A stretch of DNA of 30,075 nt from Nitrospirota bacterium (GTDB lineage: Bacteria; NPL-UPA2; JAADIA01). The notes under the pieces were generated by a model, which worked only from the letters and a program-made list of their open reading frames with translations, was not told the origin of the DNA and made no database searches. This document shows positions 1 through 7,434 of the stretch, in pieces. Location: positions 1-30,075 of the forward strand of contig JAADIA010000038.1 in assembly GCA_013151555.1 (NCBI GenBank). Reading direction: 5' to 3'. The first letter of the stretch is position 1. The number at the start of each line of letters is the position of its first letter. Made by a program: the position numbers and the translations under genes.

Positions 1-2
1 GC

Positions 3-2177
3 AAGAATTTGGGGAAGGAAGACTGGTGTGTTTCCGTCTTCGGGGATAATTCCGGGGTGGTGAAGTTAACTGAGGATTGGAATCTTACTTTCAAGGTGGA
101 AACTCATAATAGTCCCAGTGCTCTGGACCCTTACGGGGGAGCTATTACCGGAATCGTGGGGGTCAATCGGGATCCTCTGGGGACGGGGAAGGGTTCCCGG
201 TTAATTCTGAATATGTATGGTTATTGTTTCGCTGACCCTTTTATGGGAGCGGAAGGTTTACCTTATAGAGCTAAGAACAGAGAGAAACAGTTGCTTCATC
301 CCCGGAGGGTTTTTGAAGGGGTGCGGAAAGGGGTGGAAGACGGGGGGAATAAGTCGGGTGTCCCCACAGCCTGGGGGTTCTTAAGGTTCCATGAGGATTA
401 TCTGGGGAAGCCTCTCGTGTATGTAGGGACTCTGGGAATCATGCCGGCCCGGATAGGGGGGAAACCCTCCCATGAGAAGAAGGCGGAGCCGGGAGATTTG
501 ATTGTTGTGATGGGAGGCAGGGTAGGTAAAGATGGAATCCATGGAGCTACTTTCTCTTCGGAAAGTCTCCATGCGGGAAGTCCGGCTACGGCGGTTCAGA
601 TTGGCGATCCTTTAACGCAAAAGAAGATGCATGATATGCTCCTGGAGGCTCGGGACCGGGAGTTGTATAACAGCATTACGGATAATGGGGCGGGGGGGTT
701 ATCCTGCTCGGTAGGGGAGATGGCCAGGGAGAGTGGCGGCTGTCTGGTGGATTTGACGGGAGTGCCTCTGAAATATGAGGGGCTGGATCCCTGGGAAATC
801 TGGATAAGTGAGGCGCAGGAAAGAATGACGTTGGCTCTTCCGCCGGATAAGTTGAATGAACTTATGGAGTTAGCGGAGAAATGGGGGGTGGAGGTAACGG
901 CCATTGGCAAGTTCACGGAGGACGGAAAGTGCCGGGTAAAGTATCGGGATAAGATTATTATGTCCGTGGATTTGGATTTCTTGCATCAGGGGCTTCCCCA
1001 AAGGAGAATGCGGGCGGAAGGGAGACCGGGAGGTTCCGGGTCCGGTGGGGATGTATTTGAAGAGCCGGGAGATTTAACTCTTACTTTAAAAGATATGCTT
1101 TCCCGGTTGAATATCTGTAGCCGGGAGTATGTGGCCAGGCAGTATGACCATGAAGTGCAGGGGATGTCGGTGGTAAAGCCTCTCATCGGGGTTGATGATG
1201 ATGTTCATAGCGATGCTGCGGTGATTAAGCCTTTACGGGATTCCTGGGAAGGAGTTATTGTCACTACGGCTCTCCGGCCTGACTATAGCGATATAGATAC
1301 TTATTATATGGCAGCTTATGTTATTGACGAGGCTATCCGCAATGTCCTTGCTGTGGGGGGTTCTCCGGAGAGGATTGCGCTCCTGGATAATTTTTGCTGG
1401 TCCAGTTCCAACGAGCCGGGAAGGTTGGGGCAGTTGAAGAGGGCGGCGCAGGCTTGTTATGATTATGCTGTTGCTTTCGGGACGCCTTTTATTTCCGGGA
1501 AGGATAGTATGTTCAATGACTTTCACGGGTTTGATGAGAATAACAATCCTCTCGAAATATCCGTCCCTCCCACGCTTTTGATTTCGGCTCTGGGAGTGAT
1601 AAAAGATGTCCGGAAGTGTGTGACGCCGGATGTCAAGATGGCCGGGGATTTGGTCTATGTTCTGGGGGAAACCGGGAATGAGCTGGGGGCTTCGGAATAT
1701 TATGCCTTGATGGGGGAGAAGTTAAGAGGAAAGAAATATGTGGGTAACCGGGTGCCTGAGGTCGATGCTGAGAAGGCAAAAAGGTTATATAAAGCTTTGG
1801 CGAAAGCTATGGATGCGGAGATAGTGGCTTCTTGTAAGAATTGTTCGGATGGGGGATTGGGAATAGCTTTAGGGGAAGCGGCTTTTGCCGGGGGAAAAGG
1901 AATGGAGATTGATTTGGCTAAGGTTCCCACGGAAGGTATTGGAGACAGGAGTGATACGGTTCTCTTCTCGGAATCACCGAGCCGGTTTGTGGTGACGGTG
2001 CCGGGGGAGAGGGGAGAGGAGTTTGAGAAACTGATGTCGGGGAATGTTTGGGCCCGGATTGGCCGGGTTCGGGATGATAAGCAGTTTCTCCTCCGGGGAT
2101 TGGACGGCCGGTTGGTGGTGGAAACCGGGATCGAGGAGTTGAGGGAGGCTTATAAGAAGACGTTGGAATGGGGGTAA
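3..2177 (+). CDS. purL: Phosphoribosylformylglycinamidine synthase, synthetase subunit (5' end outside window)
   Basis: PurL converts FGAR to FGAM in step 4 of de novo purine synthesis, using ammonia delivered by the glutaminase PurQ and ATP. The frame is open from the first bases of the window, so the true start lies upstream; the in-frame TTG at 9 is not a credible start. About 724 residues are visible. Seen motifs are an ATP/substrate-site region ETHNSPSALDPYGGAITG, an AIRS-type DNGAGGLSCSVGEMA motif, SGKDSM, and a second-half NCSDGGLGIALGEAAFAG motif, so both synthetase halves are present. There is no C-terminal glutaminase domain; that activity comes from purQ, which starts 135 nt downstream. 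This matches the two-subunit PurL/PurQ layout seen in several deep bacterial lineages. Family identification is secure; the length of the missing N-terminal (PurS-like/linker) part is unknown. Confidence 0.95.
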   Translation, partial: KNLGKEDWCVSVFGDNSGVVKLTEDWNLTFKVETHNSPSALDPYGGAITGIVGVNRDPLGTGKGSRLILNMYGYCFADPFMGAEGLPYRAKNREKQLLHPRRVFEGVRKGVEDGGNKSGVPTAWGFLRFHEDYLGKPLVYVGTLGIMPARIGGKPSHEKKAEPGDLIVVMGGRVGKDGIHGATFSSESLHAGSPATAVQIGDPLTQKKMHDMLLEARDRELYNSITDNGAGGLSCSVGEMARESGGCLVDLTGVPLKYEGLDPWEIWISEAQERMTLALPPDKLNELMELAEKWGVEVTAIGKFTEDGKCRVKYRDKIIMSVDLDFLHQGLPQRRMRAEGRPGGSGSGGDVFEEPGDLTLTLKDMLSRLNICSREYVARQYDHEVQGMSVVKPLIGVDDDVHSDAAVIKPLRDSWEGVIVTTALRPDYSDIDTYYMAAYVIDEAIRNVLAVGGSPERIALLDNFCWSSSNEPGRLGQLKRAAQACYDYAVAFGTPFISGKDSMFNDFHGFDENNNPLEISVPPTLLISALGVIKDVRKCVTPDVKMAGDLVYVLGETGNELGASEYYALMGEKLRGKKYVGNRVPEVDAEKAKRLYKALAKAMDAEIVASCKNCSDGGLGIALGEAAFAGGKGMEIDLAKVPTEGIGDRSDTVLFSESPSRFVVTVPGERGEEFEKLMSGNVWARIGRVRDDKQFLLRGLDGRLVVETGIEELREAYKKTLEWG

Positions 2178-2182
2178 GGAGA

Positions 2183-2293
2183 AGGCACAAAGTGACAGAG
2201 GCACAAAGGCACAAAGGAAAAATAAGGGCCGATAATTGCAATTTTTTTAGGTTTTTAAACTCTGTGCCTGTGTGCCTTAGTGCCTCTGTGCCT
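2183..2293. repeat. Dispersed inverted-repeat element, copy 1 (GGCACARA ends)
   Basis: The purL-purQ spacer is almost wholly filled by an element with 8-nt-period ends (GGCACAAA/GGCACAGA units on the left, TCTGTGCC/TGTGTGCC/TTAGTGCC units on the right). These are inverted relative to each other and flank an AT-rich core containing AAAAATAAGGGC and AGGTTTTTAAAC. A second copy with the same core lies at 16471-16550 in the opposite orientation. The ends could pair into a long hairpin in the purL-purQ transcript. No coding capacity is apparent. Confidence 0.75.
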
Positions 2294-2312
2294 ATTTGAG
2301 GTAATATTTACA

Positions 2313-3164
2313 ATGAAGAAGATAAATGTATTAGTTCTAATCGGTTACGGTATTAATTGTGATTATGAGACGGGGGATGGTTTTAGCTTGGCGGAAAGGG
2401 CTTCGGAAAGGGCTTTCCATCTGGGGGGTGCGGGAACGAAGAGAGTGCATATAAATGATTTGATAAAGGGAAAAGAAAGCCTGGATGATTATCAAATTCT
2501 GGTTTTCCCGGGGGGGTTCTCTTACGGGGACGATATTGCTTCGGGGAAGGTTCTGGCTAACAAGATAAGGATCAATTTGGGGGAAAAGATTCAAAAGTTT
2601 ATCGGAGAAGGAAAATTAATCATGGGAATCTGTAACGGGTTCCAGGTGATGGTTAAGGCCGGGCTTTTGCCTGGTTTTGACGGGGATTACCGAATGCAGA
2701 GGACTACTTTGACTTTTAACGATTCGGGACGGTTCGAGGACCGGTGGATCTATCTTAGAAACGATAATGATAAGTGTATCTTTACTCAAGGGATTGAGAA
2801 AATATACCTGCCGGTGGCTCATGGCGAGGGGAAGTTTTTTGCGGAAGAGAGTGTCCTGGATAAACTTCAGGATAATGAGCAGTTGGTCTTCCGGTATGCC
2901 GATGAGGAGGGGAGGCCGGCCGGGGGGAGGTTCCCTTATAATCCTAATGGTTCTTTGAGGGATATTGCGGGGATTTGTGACTCGACGGGAAGAGTGTTCG
3001 GGATGATGCCTCATCCGGAGAGGTATCTTTATTTTACCAACCATCCCCGGTGGACCCGGGAGAAGGAAAGGTTAAAAAGGCAGGGTGTCCCTGTCCCGGA
3101 GTATGGAGAGGGTTTACAGATATTTAAAAATGCTCTTGCCTATATTAAAAAAAACCTTATTTAA
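2313..3164 (+). CDS. purQ: Phosphoribosylformylglycinamidine synthase, glutaminase subunit PurQ
   Basis: Class I glutamine amidotransferase that hydrolyses glutamine and channels ammonia to PurL. The start ATG at 2313 is chosen because GAGGT lies just upstream and MKKINVLVLIGYGINCDYET matches the family N terminus; the open frame further upstream is repeat sequence. The product is 283 aa. The nucleophile Cys107 sits in GICNGFQ, and His234/Glu236 sit in MMPHPER, completing the triad. The oxyanion region FPGGFSYGDD is also intact. At 283 aa it is longer than the ~225-aa Bacillus type and fits the larger PurQ that pairs with long PurL proteins. It follows purL after a repeat-filled gap and is probably co-transcribed with it. 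Confidence 0.95.
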   Translation: MKKINVLVLIGYGINCDYETGDGFSLAERASERAFHLGGAGTKRVHINDLIKGKESLDDYQILVFPGGFSYGDDIASGKVLANKIRINLGEKIQKFIGEGKLIMGICNGFQVMVKAGLLPGFDGDYRMQRTTLTFNDSGRFEDRWIYLRNDNDKCIFTQGIEKIYLPVAHGEGKFFAEESVLDKLQDNEQLVFRYADEEGRPAGGRFPYNPNGSLRDIAGICDSTGRVFGMMPHPERYLYFTNHPRWTREKERLKRQGVPVPEYGEGLQIFKNALAYIKKNLI

Positions 3165-3171
3165 GATGATA

Positions 3172-3316
3172 AGACTATAGACCTTAGACATTAGACCTTA
3201 GACTACCAGGCTAAATACAGATTTAAGGAATAAAAAATATACAAAGGCTGAAGTTTTGGGTCTAATACCTGATGTTTATATTTTAAGTCTAAAGTCCATG
3301 GTCTACTGTCTAAATT
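3172..3316. repeat. Inverted-repeat element with 7-nt TAGACNT units
   Basis: On the left, units TAGACCT, TAGACAT, TAGACCT and TAGACTA run head to tail. On the right, AGTCTAA, AGTCCAT, GGTCTAC and TGTCTAA are the same motif inverted. Between them is an AT-rich core of about 90 nt. The layout matches the GGCACARA element at 2183 but with a different unit and a 7-nt period. It lies between purQ and the rpsU promoter and contains no supported gene. Confidence 0.6.
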
Positions 3317-3338
3317 ACCGGTTAAGAGAAGTTTCTAA

Positions 3339-3368
3339 TTGACAAGCTATGCCTGTGTAGATTATAAT
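3339..3368 (+). promoter_or_regulatory. Sigma-70-type promoter for rpsU
   Basis: TTGACA at 3339-3344 and TATAAT at 3363-3368 are both perfect consensus hexamers, separated by 18 nt. Transcription would begin near 3375, leaving a leader of about 80 nt before rpsU. Confidence 0.85.
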
Positions 3369-3386
3369 CAACTTAATGTTCAAGAT

Positions 3387-3424
3387 CGCTGGGTTTTGCC
3401 TGGGAGACAGGCGGGGTTTCAGCG
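3387..3424 (+). promoter_or_regulatory. Two-tier stem-loop in the rpsU leader
   Basis: CGCTG (3387-3391) pairs with CAGCG (3420-3424), and inside it GCCTG (3398-3402) pairs with CAGGC (3408-3412) around the loop GGAGA. The two stems are joined by G/T-rich internal loops. The structure ends 16 nt before the ribosome binding site AGGAGGGG and lies wholly within the predicted transcript. It might be an autoregulatory site for a ribosomal protein; this is inference. Confidence 0.45.
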
Positions 3425-3457
3425 AAATCTGAGTGGTTAAAGGAGGGGAAGAATGTA

Positions 3458-3652
3458 GTGTCCATGATTAAGCTTAAGAAAGATGAGCCGCTGGAGAAGG
3501 CTTTGCGGCGTTTCAAGAAGAAAATGGATAAGGAGGGTATTCTCAGAGAAATAAAGAGGCATGAGCATTATGAGAAGCCTAGTCAGCGTAAACGCCGGAA
3601 GATGTTGAAGTCAAGGCAGAGAGAAAAGAAGTATGAAATCAAGAAGTTTTGA
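3458..3652 (+). CDS. rpsU: 30S ribosomal protein S21
   Basis: S21 is a small basic protein of the 30S subunit, near the anti-Shine-Dalgarno region, that aids initiation. The 64-aa product is rich in Lys/Arg and carries the family pattern EPLEKALRRFKKKMDKEGIL followed by RRHEHYEKPSQRKRRK-like basic sequence. The best start is GTG at 3458, 9 nt after AGGAGGGG; ATG at 3464 is in frame as an alternative. An ATG at 3453 is followed at once by TAG, and that TAG shares its G with the GTG (ATGTAGTG), an unusual start-stop-restart arrangement. The 3' end overlaps a possible start of apgM. It has its own consensus promoter and a folded leader. Confidence 0.93.
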   Translation: MSMIKLKKDEPLEKALRRFKKKMDKEGILREIKRHEHYEKPSQRKRRKMLKSRQREKKYEIKKF

Positions 3653-4838
3653 TTTGATGAATAAGGTAGCTGTCCCTACTAAGTCTAAGGTGGTACTCCT
3701 GGTAATCGATGGTTTGGGAGGGTTGCCGAAAGAGGGAAAGACGGAGTTGGAGAAGGCATCTACTCCTCATCTGGATGAGTTAGCTAAAAAGGGTATCTCC
3801 GGAATGACCGATCCTGTTGGACGGGGAGTTACTCCGGGAAGCGGGCCTGCTCATCTGGCTCTCTTTGGTTATGACCCTCTGGAGTTTGAGATCGGGAGAG
3901 GGGCTTTAGCTGCAGCTGGAATAGGGTTCGAGCTGGGACCCGATGACCTGGCAGCGAGAATAAACTTTGCTACTGTTGATAAAGAAGGAAAAATAACCGA
4001 CCGCCGGGCGGGAAGGATCAGCAGTGAGAAGAATAAAGAGCTTTGCCTGCTGTTAGAAAAAATAAAGACGGAAGATGCAGAGCTCTTCGTGAAAACGGTG
4101 AAGGAACACCGGGCGGTTCTTATTTTCAGAGGGGCGGGGCTTTCAGATGAGTTGAATGATTCCGACCCTCAGGTTACCGGAGTTCCTCCCCGGGTGGTGG
4201 AAGCTCTTTCTGCGAAAGCGGAGAAGGCGGCGAGGGTAGTGAATAATTTTCTCCGGCAGGCGGAGGAAATTTTGAAAGAACACGCTCCGGCTAATATGAT
4301 TCTTCTCCGGGGATTTGCTCAACATCCCCGGCTTCCTTCTCTGGAAGAGATTTATCGTCTCCGGCCGGCAGCTATTGCTGCCTATCCTATGTATCGGGGG
4401 ATAGCCAGGCTGGTGGGGATGGAAATCCTCACTACGGGAGAAAAAATAGAGGAAGAGTTTCAGACCTTAAAGGATAATTTTCATAGTTACGATTTCTTTT
4501 ACCTCCATATCAAGGGAAGCGATAGCGCCGGTGAGGATGGTGATTTTCAAAGGAAAGTGCGGGTGATTGAAGAGGTGGATAGGAATATACCTATCCTGAC
4601 GGATCTTTGCCCGGAAGCTATAGCCGTTACGGGGGACCATTCTACTCCTGCGGTTCTCAAAGCGCATAGTTGGCATGCGGTTCCCTTTCTTTTGTCTTCG
4701 CCCTGGTGCCGGCCGGATGGGGGGGAGAGGTTTTCTGAAGAAGCTTGTTCCCGGGGTAGCCTGGGAAGGTTCCCGGCCCTGGAAGTGATGCCTTTACTCA
4801 TGGCTCATGGGCGTAAACTTGCCAAGTATGGGGCTTAA
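3633..4838 (+). CDS. apgM: Cofactor-independent phosphoglycerate mutase, archaeal type (ApgM)
   Basis: Interconverts 3- and 2-phosphoglycerate in glycolysis/gluconeogenesis without 2,3-bisphosphoglycerate. It belongs to the alkaline-phosphatase superfamily, ApgM branch. The N-terminal metal site is LVIDGLGG; the catalytic serine lies in TPGSGPAHLALFGYDP; the C-terminal metal residues are in VTGDHSTP and HSWHAVP. At 401 aa the length is typical of ApgM and shorter than the ~510-aa GpmI type. The start is uncertain: ATG 3633 overlaps rpsU by 20 nt, while ATG 3657 gives a start (MNKVAVPTKSKVVLLVIDG) closer to the family but has no clear ribosome binding site. Translation is probably coupled to rpsU. 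Confidence 0.93.
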   Translation: MKSRSFDLMNKVAVPTKSKVVLLVIDGLGGLPKEGKTELEKASTPHLDELAKKGISGMTDPVGRGVTPGSGPAHLALFGYDPLEFEIGRGALAAAGIGFELGPDDLAARINFATVDKEGKITDRRAGRISSEKNKELCLLLEKIKTEDAELFVKTVKEHRAVLIFRGAGLSDELNDSDPQVTGVPPRVVEALSAKAEKAARVVNNFLRQAEEILKEHAPANMILLRGFAQHPRLPSLEEIYRLRPAAIAAYPMYRGIARLVGMEILTTGEKIEEEFQTLKDNFHSYDFFYLHIKGSDSAGEDGDFQRKVRVIEEVDRNIPILTDLCPEAIAVTGDHSTPAVLKAHSWHAVPFLLSSPWCRPDGGERFSEEACSRGSLGRFPALEVMPLLMAHGRKLAKYGA

Positions 4839-4908
4839 CAACTCTGAATCGTTATAAAGTAAGGGAGTTCGGGTTTTTTCAATTTAAAATTTGCGTTTTG
4901 CCTTGAAG

Positions 4909-4937
4909 TTCAGCTATCCACCTGAGGCAGAGCTGAA
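4909..4937 (+). promoter_or_regulatory. Hairpin upstream of the PII-like gene
   Basis: TTCAGCT (4909-4915) is inverted as AGCTGAA (4931-4937), with an ATCCACCTGAGGCAG loop resembling the TCCGCCTGAGGCGGA palindromes found elsewhere in the window. It has no T-run, so it is not a classical terminator. Confidence 0.35.
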
Positions 4938-4970
4938 TCGCTGCTAATGTCTCTTTAAGGAGGAAGGATT

Positions 4971-5309
4971 GTGCAGCTTCTGGTTTTGGTTATCAATAAG
5001 GAAGAGTCTCTGGATGAAGTTCTCTCAGCCTTTCTGGAGGTAGGTATCACCGGCGCTACCATTATCGATAGTGTGGGGATGGGAAGAATTTTAGCTCATG
5101 ATATTCCTATCTTTGCCGGATTGCGTCATCTCCTGGAAGGAAATAACCCTTATAATAAAACGATCTTTGCCGTGGTTGATGACGGTAAGAAGGTCGATGA
5201 GGCTATCGCTGTCGTTGAGGAGATCTGTGGCAGTCTGGATAAGCCGGGGACAGGCCTTCTCTTTACTGTTCCGGTGACCAAGGTTAAGGGCTTAGCCCAC
5301 GAGTTTTAA
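4971..5309 (+). CDS. PII-like (GlnB-superfamily) protein
   Basis: A 112-aa protein with the ferredoxin-like PII pattern: N-terminal strand LLVLVINKEESLDEVLSAF, a middle segment replacing the long T-loop, then VVDDGKKVDEAIAVVEE and KPGTGLLFTVPVTKVKGL, which resembles the PII B-loop/GTG..F..PV region. PII-superfamily proteins bind nucleotides or other small effectors and modulate a partner. It lacks the canonical GlnB T-loop and its uridylylated Tyr, so it is probably not a nitrogen sensor. GTG 4971 is preceded by AAGGAGGAAGGA. It has no transporter or membrane partner next to it, and a terminator follows. The superfamily call is fairly secure; the effector is unknown. Confidence 0.7.
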   Translation: MQLLVLVINKEESLDEVLSAFLEVGITGATIIDSVGMGRILAHDIPIFAGLRHLLEGNNPYNKTIFAVVDDGKKVDEAIAVVEEICGSLDKPGTGLLFTVPVTKVKGLAHEF

Positions 5310-5328
5310 GATTTCTCTAAAACTCTCT

Positions 5329-5397
5329 GCAGGTAAGAAATGGCAAGCATATCCTTTTGTAAATTTTTCTTAAAGGATAAAGCCTGCCTTTTTTTTA
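5329..5397 (+). terminator. Rho-independent terminator after the PII-like gene
   Basis: GCAGG (5329-5333) pairs with CCTGC (5383-5387), and inside it ATCCTTT (5351-5357) pairs with AAAGGAT (5372-5378). A run of eight or more T follows at once (from 5389). Confidence 0.8.
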
Positions 5398-5419
5398 TTT
5401 AATAATTTAATAATATAAA

Positions 5420-5575
5420 GAAGAGATAAAGGGACAAAGAGATAAAGAAGGCACAGAGGCACAAAGGCACAAAGGCACAGAGGGACAAAGTAACAAAGGG
5501 ACAAAGGCGTAAAGATATAAAGACGTAAAGACGTAAAGACGTAAAGATATAGAGATATAGAGATATAGAGAAAGC
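5420..5575. repeat. Degenerate 8-nt tandem repeat array
   Basis: About twenty 8-nt units run head to tail: GGCACAGA, GGCACAAA, GGGACAAA, GTAACAAA, GGCGTAAA, GATATAAA, three GACGTAAA and three GATATAGA, among others. The rough consensus is G-R-N-R-Y-A-R-A. Because 8 is not a multiple of 3 and the units contain no stop on the complement, long low-complexity minus-strand frames arise here that are not genes. It lies between the terminator and the DUF523 gene, and its units match the ends of the dispersed element at 2183. Confidence 0.85.
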
Positions 5576-5595
5576 GTAAGGGGGCAAGGGGGGAA

Positions 5596-6021
5596 ATGAT
5601 TATTGTTAGTGCTTGTTTGGCGGGGATAAGGTGCCGGTATGATGAAAAGGATGTGGTTGCCAAGGAGGTGCGGTCGTTGGTGCGGGAGGGAAAGGCTCTT
5701 CCTGTATGCCCGGAACAATTGGGAGGGTTGCCAACGCCGCGTTCACCTGCCGAGATAGTGGATGGCGATGGGGAAGATGTCTTGAGGGAGAGAGCAAGAG
5801 TGATAGATAAGGAAAAAAGAGATGTGACCGAGCAGTTTATTAAGGGGGCCCGGCAGGTTGCCGATTTAGCTAAGTTGGTTGGGGCCCGGCAAGCTATTTT
5901 CAAATCCGGAAGTCCTTCCTGTGGATGTGGTCGGATTAAAGGGAAAGGGGTTCCGGTAAAAGGAAACGGGGTCGCGGCAGCTTTGCTTCTCCGGGAAGGG
6001 ATTGAAGTAAGCGAAAAGTAA
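5596..6021 (+). CDS. DUF523 family protein
   Basis: The 141-aa product carries the full DUF523 signature: SACLAGIRCRYDEKDV at the N terminus, PVCPEQLGGLPTPRSPAEIV in the middle, then FKSGSPSCGCGRIKGKGVPVKGNGVAAALLLREGI. The several conserved cysteines (Cys8, Cys13, the CPEQ Cys and the SPSCGCG pair) suggest metal or sulfur chemistry, but no function is established for stand-alone members. The start ATG 5596 follows the G-rich AAGGGGGGAA. It sits alone between a tandem repeat array and the guaB3 promoter region, so context gives no clue to its role. Confidence 0.88.
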   Translation: MIIVSACLAGIRCRYDEKDVVAKEVRSLVREGKALPVCPEQLGGLPTPRSPAEIVDGDGEDVLRERARVIDKEKRDVTEQFIKGARQVADLAKLVGARQAIFKSGSPSCGCGRIKGKGVPVKGNGVAAALLLREGIEVSEK

Positions 6022-6157
6022 GGGTTCCAGAGGGGGGCGGGATCCCAGGGAAGACCTTTAAAAATAAATCCTCAAGTCCTCTCTTTTTTAAATTGCCGGT
6101 GAAGATGACTTGAGAGATATACTTCTAAATGTCTGTTAAAATGCCCATTAAAACAGC

Positions 6158-6187
6158 TTGCTAAGAGAGGCGATTGGGTGATATAAT
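6158..6187 (+). promoter_or_regulatory. Probable sigma-70 promoter for guaB3-dnaE
   Basis: TTGCTA (6158-6163) and a perfect TATAAT (6182-6187) are separated by 18 nt. No other promoter of similar quality was seen before guaB3. Confidence 0.55.
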
Positions 6188-6238
6188 TAAAGGGCAAGAA
6201 TGCGAGGGTTCGAGGATTCAAGGTAAATCAGGGTCAAA

Positions 6239-6259
6239 AGTTCGCACCGGAGGTGCGCT
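6239..6259. repeat. Dispersed 21-nt palindromic motif, copy 1
   Basis: CGCACC-GGA-GGTGCG is a perfect 6-bp inverted repeat, flanked by AGTT on the left and CT on the right. A near-copy (CGCGCC-GAA-GGTGTG with the same flanks) is at 29789-29809. Here it sits just before the guaB3 ribosome binding site. Confidence 0.5.
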
Positions 6260-6273
6260 GGGGAGATATTCAT

Positions 6274-7434
6274 ATGGGAATGTGGATTGGAAAGGGTAGG
6301 AAGGCCAGGCGTTGTTATGGGTTTGATGAGGTGGCTTTGGTTCCCGGTTCGGTGACTATTAATCCCGAAGAAGTGGATACCAGTTGGCAGATAGGAGAGT
6401 TTAAATTTCCGGTTCCTATTTTAGCCTCGGCTATGGATGGGGTGGTGGATACCAAGTTTGCTATCGAGATGAGCCGCCTGGGAGGGTTGGCCGTTCTTAA
6501 TTTAGAGGGAGTACAAACCCGGTATGAGAATCCTGCCGAGGTTATTGAGAAGATAGTCACGGCTACGCCGGAAGAGGCAACGGAGTTGGTCCAGAGCATT
6601 TACAAGGAACCGATTAAGGAGAAACTTATTTCCTCTCGTATAGAGGAGATTAAAAAGGCGAAGGGCTGGGCGGTGGTTTCCAGTATACCTTCGCGGGCGG
6701 AACGGTTCGGCAGTATTGCCGAGGAGGCGGGAGCGGATATATTCGTTGTCCAGGCGACGGTTATCACGGTGAAACATATCGCTTCTCAATACAAGGTTCT
6801 CGATTTTGAGAAGTTCTGTAGGTCCATATCTATTCCCATAATCGTTGGCAATACGGTCACTTACAATGTTGCCCTGGAGTTGATGGATATCGGAATAGAT
6901 GCCCTTCTGGTGGGTATCGGTCCGGGGGCTGCCTGTACTACCCGGGGAGTTCTGGGAATCGGAGTTCCTCAGGTTACTGCTACCTGCGATGCGGCAGCAG
7001 CTCGTGATTTCCATTATAAACAAACGGGACGGTATATTCCTATTATTACGGATGGAGGGATGAGCTATAGTGGCGATATTTGTAAAGCTTTTGCCTGCGG
7101 AGCGGATGCCGTAATGATTGGTTCGGCCCTGGCCCGGGCTAAGGAAGCGCCCGGGAAAGGTTACCATTGGGGAATGGCTACTCCGGATGTCAATCTCCCC
7201 CGGGGGACCAGAATCCATATGGAAACAACGGGAACTTTGAAGGCTATCCTTCTGGGGCCGGCTCATCTTGATGACGGTTCCCAGAACTTAGTGGGGGCGC
7301 TGCGGACTTCTATGGGCAGCCTGGGGGCTCGCGATATCCGGGAGATGCAGCTTACCGAAATAATTGTTGCTCCTTCCATTAAGACTGAAGGGAAGACCTT
7401 TCAGACAGCTCAACGTGTAGGAATGGGAAAATGA
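6274..7434 (+). CDS. guaB3: GuaB3 family IMP dehydrogenase-related protein
   Basis: IMPDH/GMPR-superfamily TIM-barrel enzyme of guanine nucleotide metabolism. It lacks the CBS pair that canonical IMPDH inserts in its barrel, which with 386 aa marks the GuaB3 subgroup. The catalytic loop reads [17 protein letters not shown], with the nucleophile Cys221; [29 protein letters not shown] is the IMP phosphate-binding region. The start ATG 6274 is chosen because GGGGAGAT lies 7-8 nt upstream; an upstream in-frame GTG at 6253 lies inside a palindrome. Some GuaB3 proteins have been treated as IMPDH and others speculated to be GMP reductases, so the reaction is best called IMPDH-like. It overlaps dnaE by ATGA. 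Confidence 0.9.
   Translation: MGMWIGKGRKARRCYGFDEVALVPGSVTINPEEVDTSWQIGEFKFPVPILASAMDGVVDTKFAIEMSRLGGLAVLNLEGVQTRYENPAEVIEKIVTATPEEATELVQSIYKEPIKEKLISSRIEEIKKAKGWAVVSSIPSRAERFGSIAEEAGADIFVVQATVITVKHIASQYKVLDFEKFCRSISIPIIVGNTVTYNVALELMDIGIDALLVGIGPGAACTTRGVLGIGVPQVTATCDAAAARDFHYKQTGRYIPIITDGGMSYSGDICKAFACGADAVMIGSALARAKEAPGKGYHWGMATPDVNLPRGTRIHMETTGTLKAILLGPAHLDDGSQNLVGALRTSMGSLGARDIREMQLTEIIVAPSIKTEGKTFQTAQRVGMGK

Noticed and set aside
381-1930. Minus-strand frames opposite purL
   Set aside because: They are complements of the conserved purL frame without start signals or domains.
5370-5903. Long minus-strand open frames with Leu/Tyr/Phe/Cys-rich sequence
   Set aside because: They come from the 8-nt tandem array, whose complement has no stops in any frame; the rest is the complement of the DUF523 gene.
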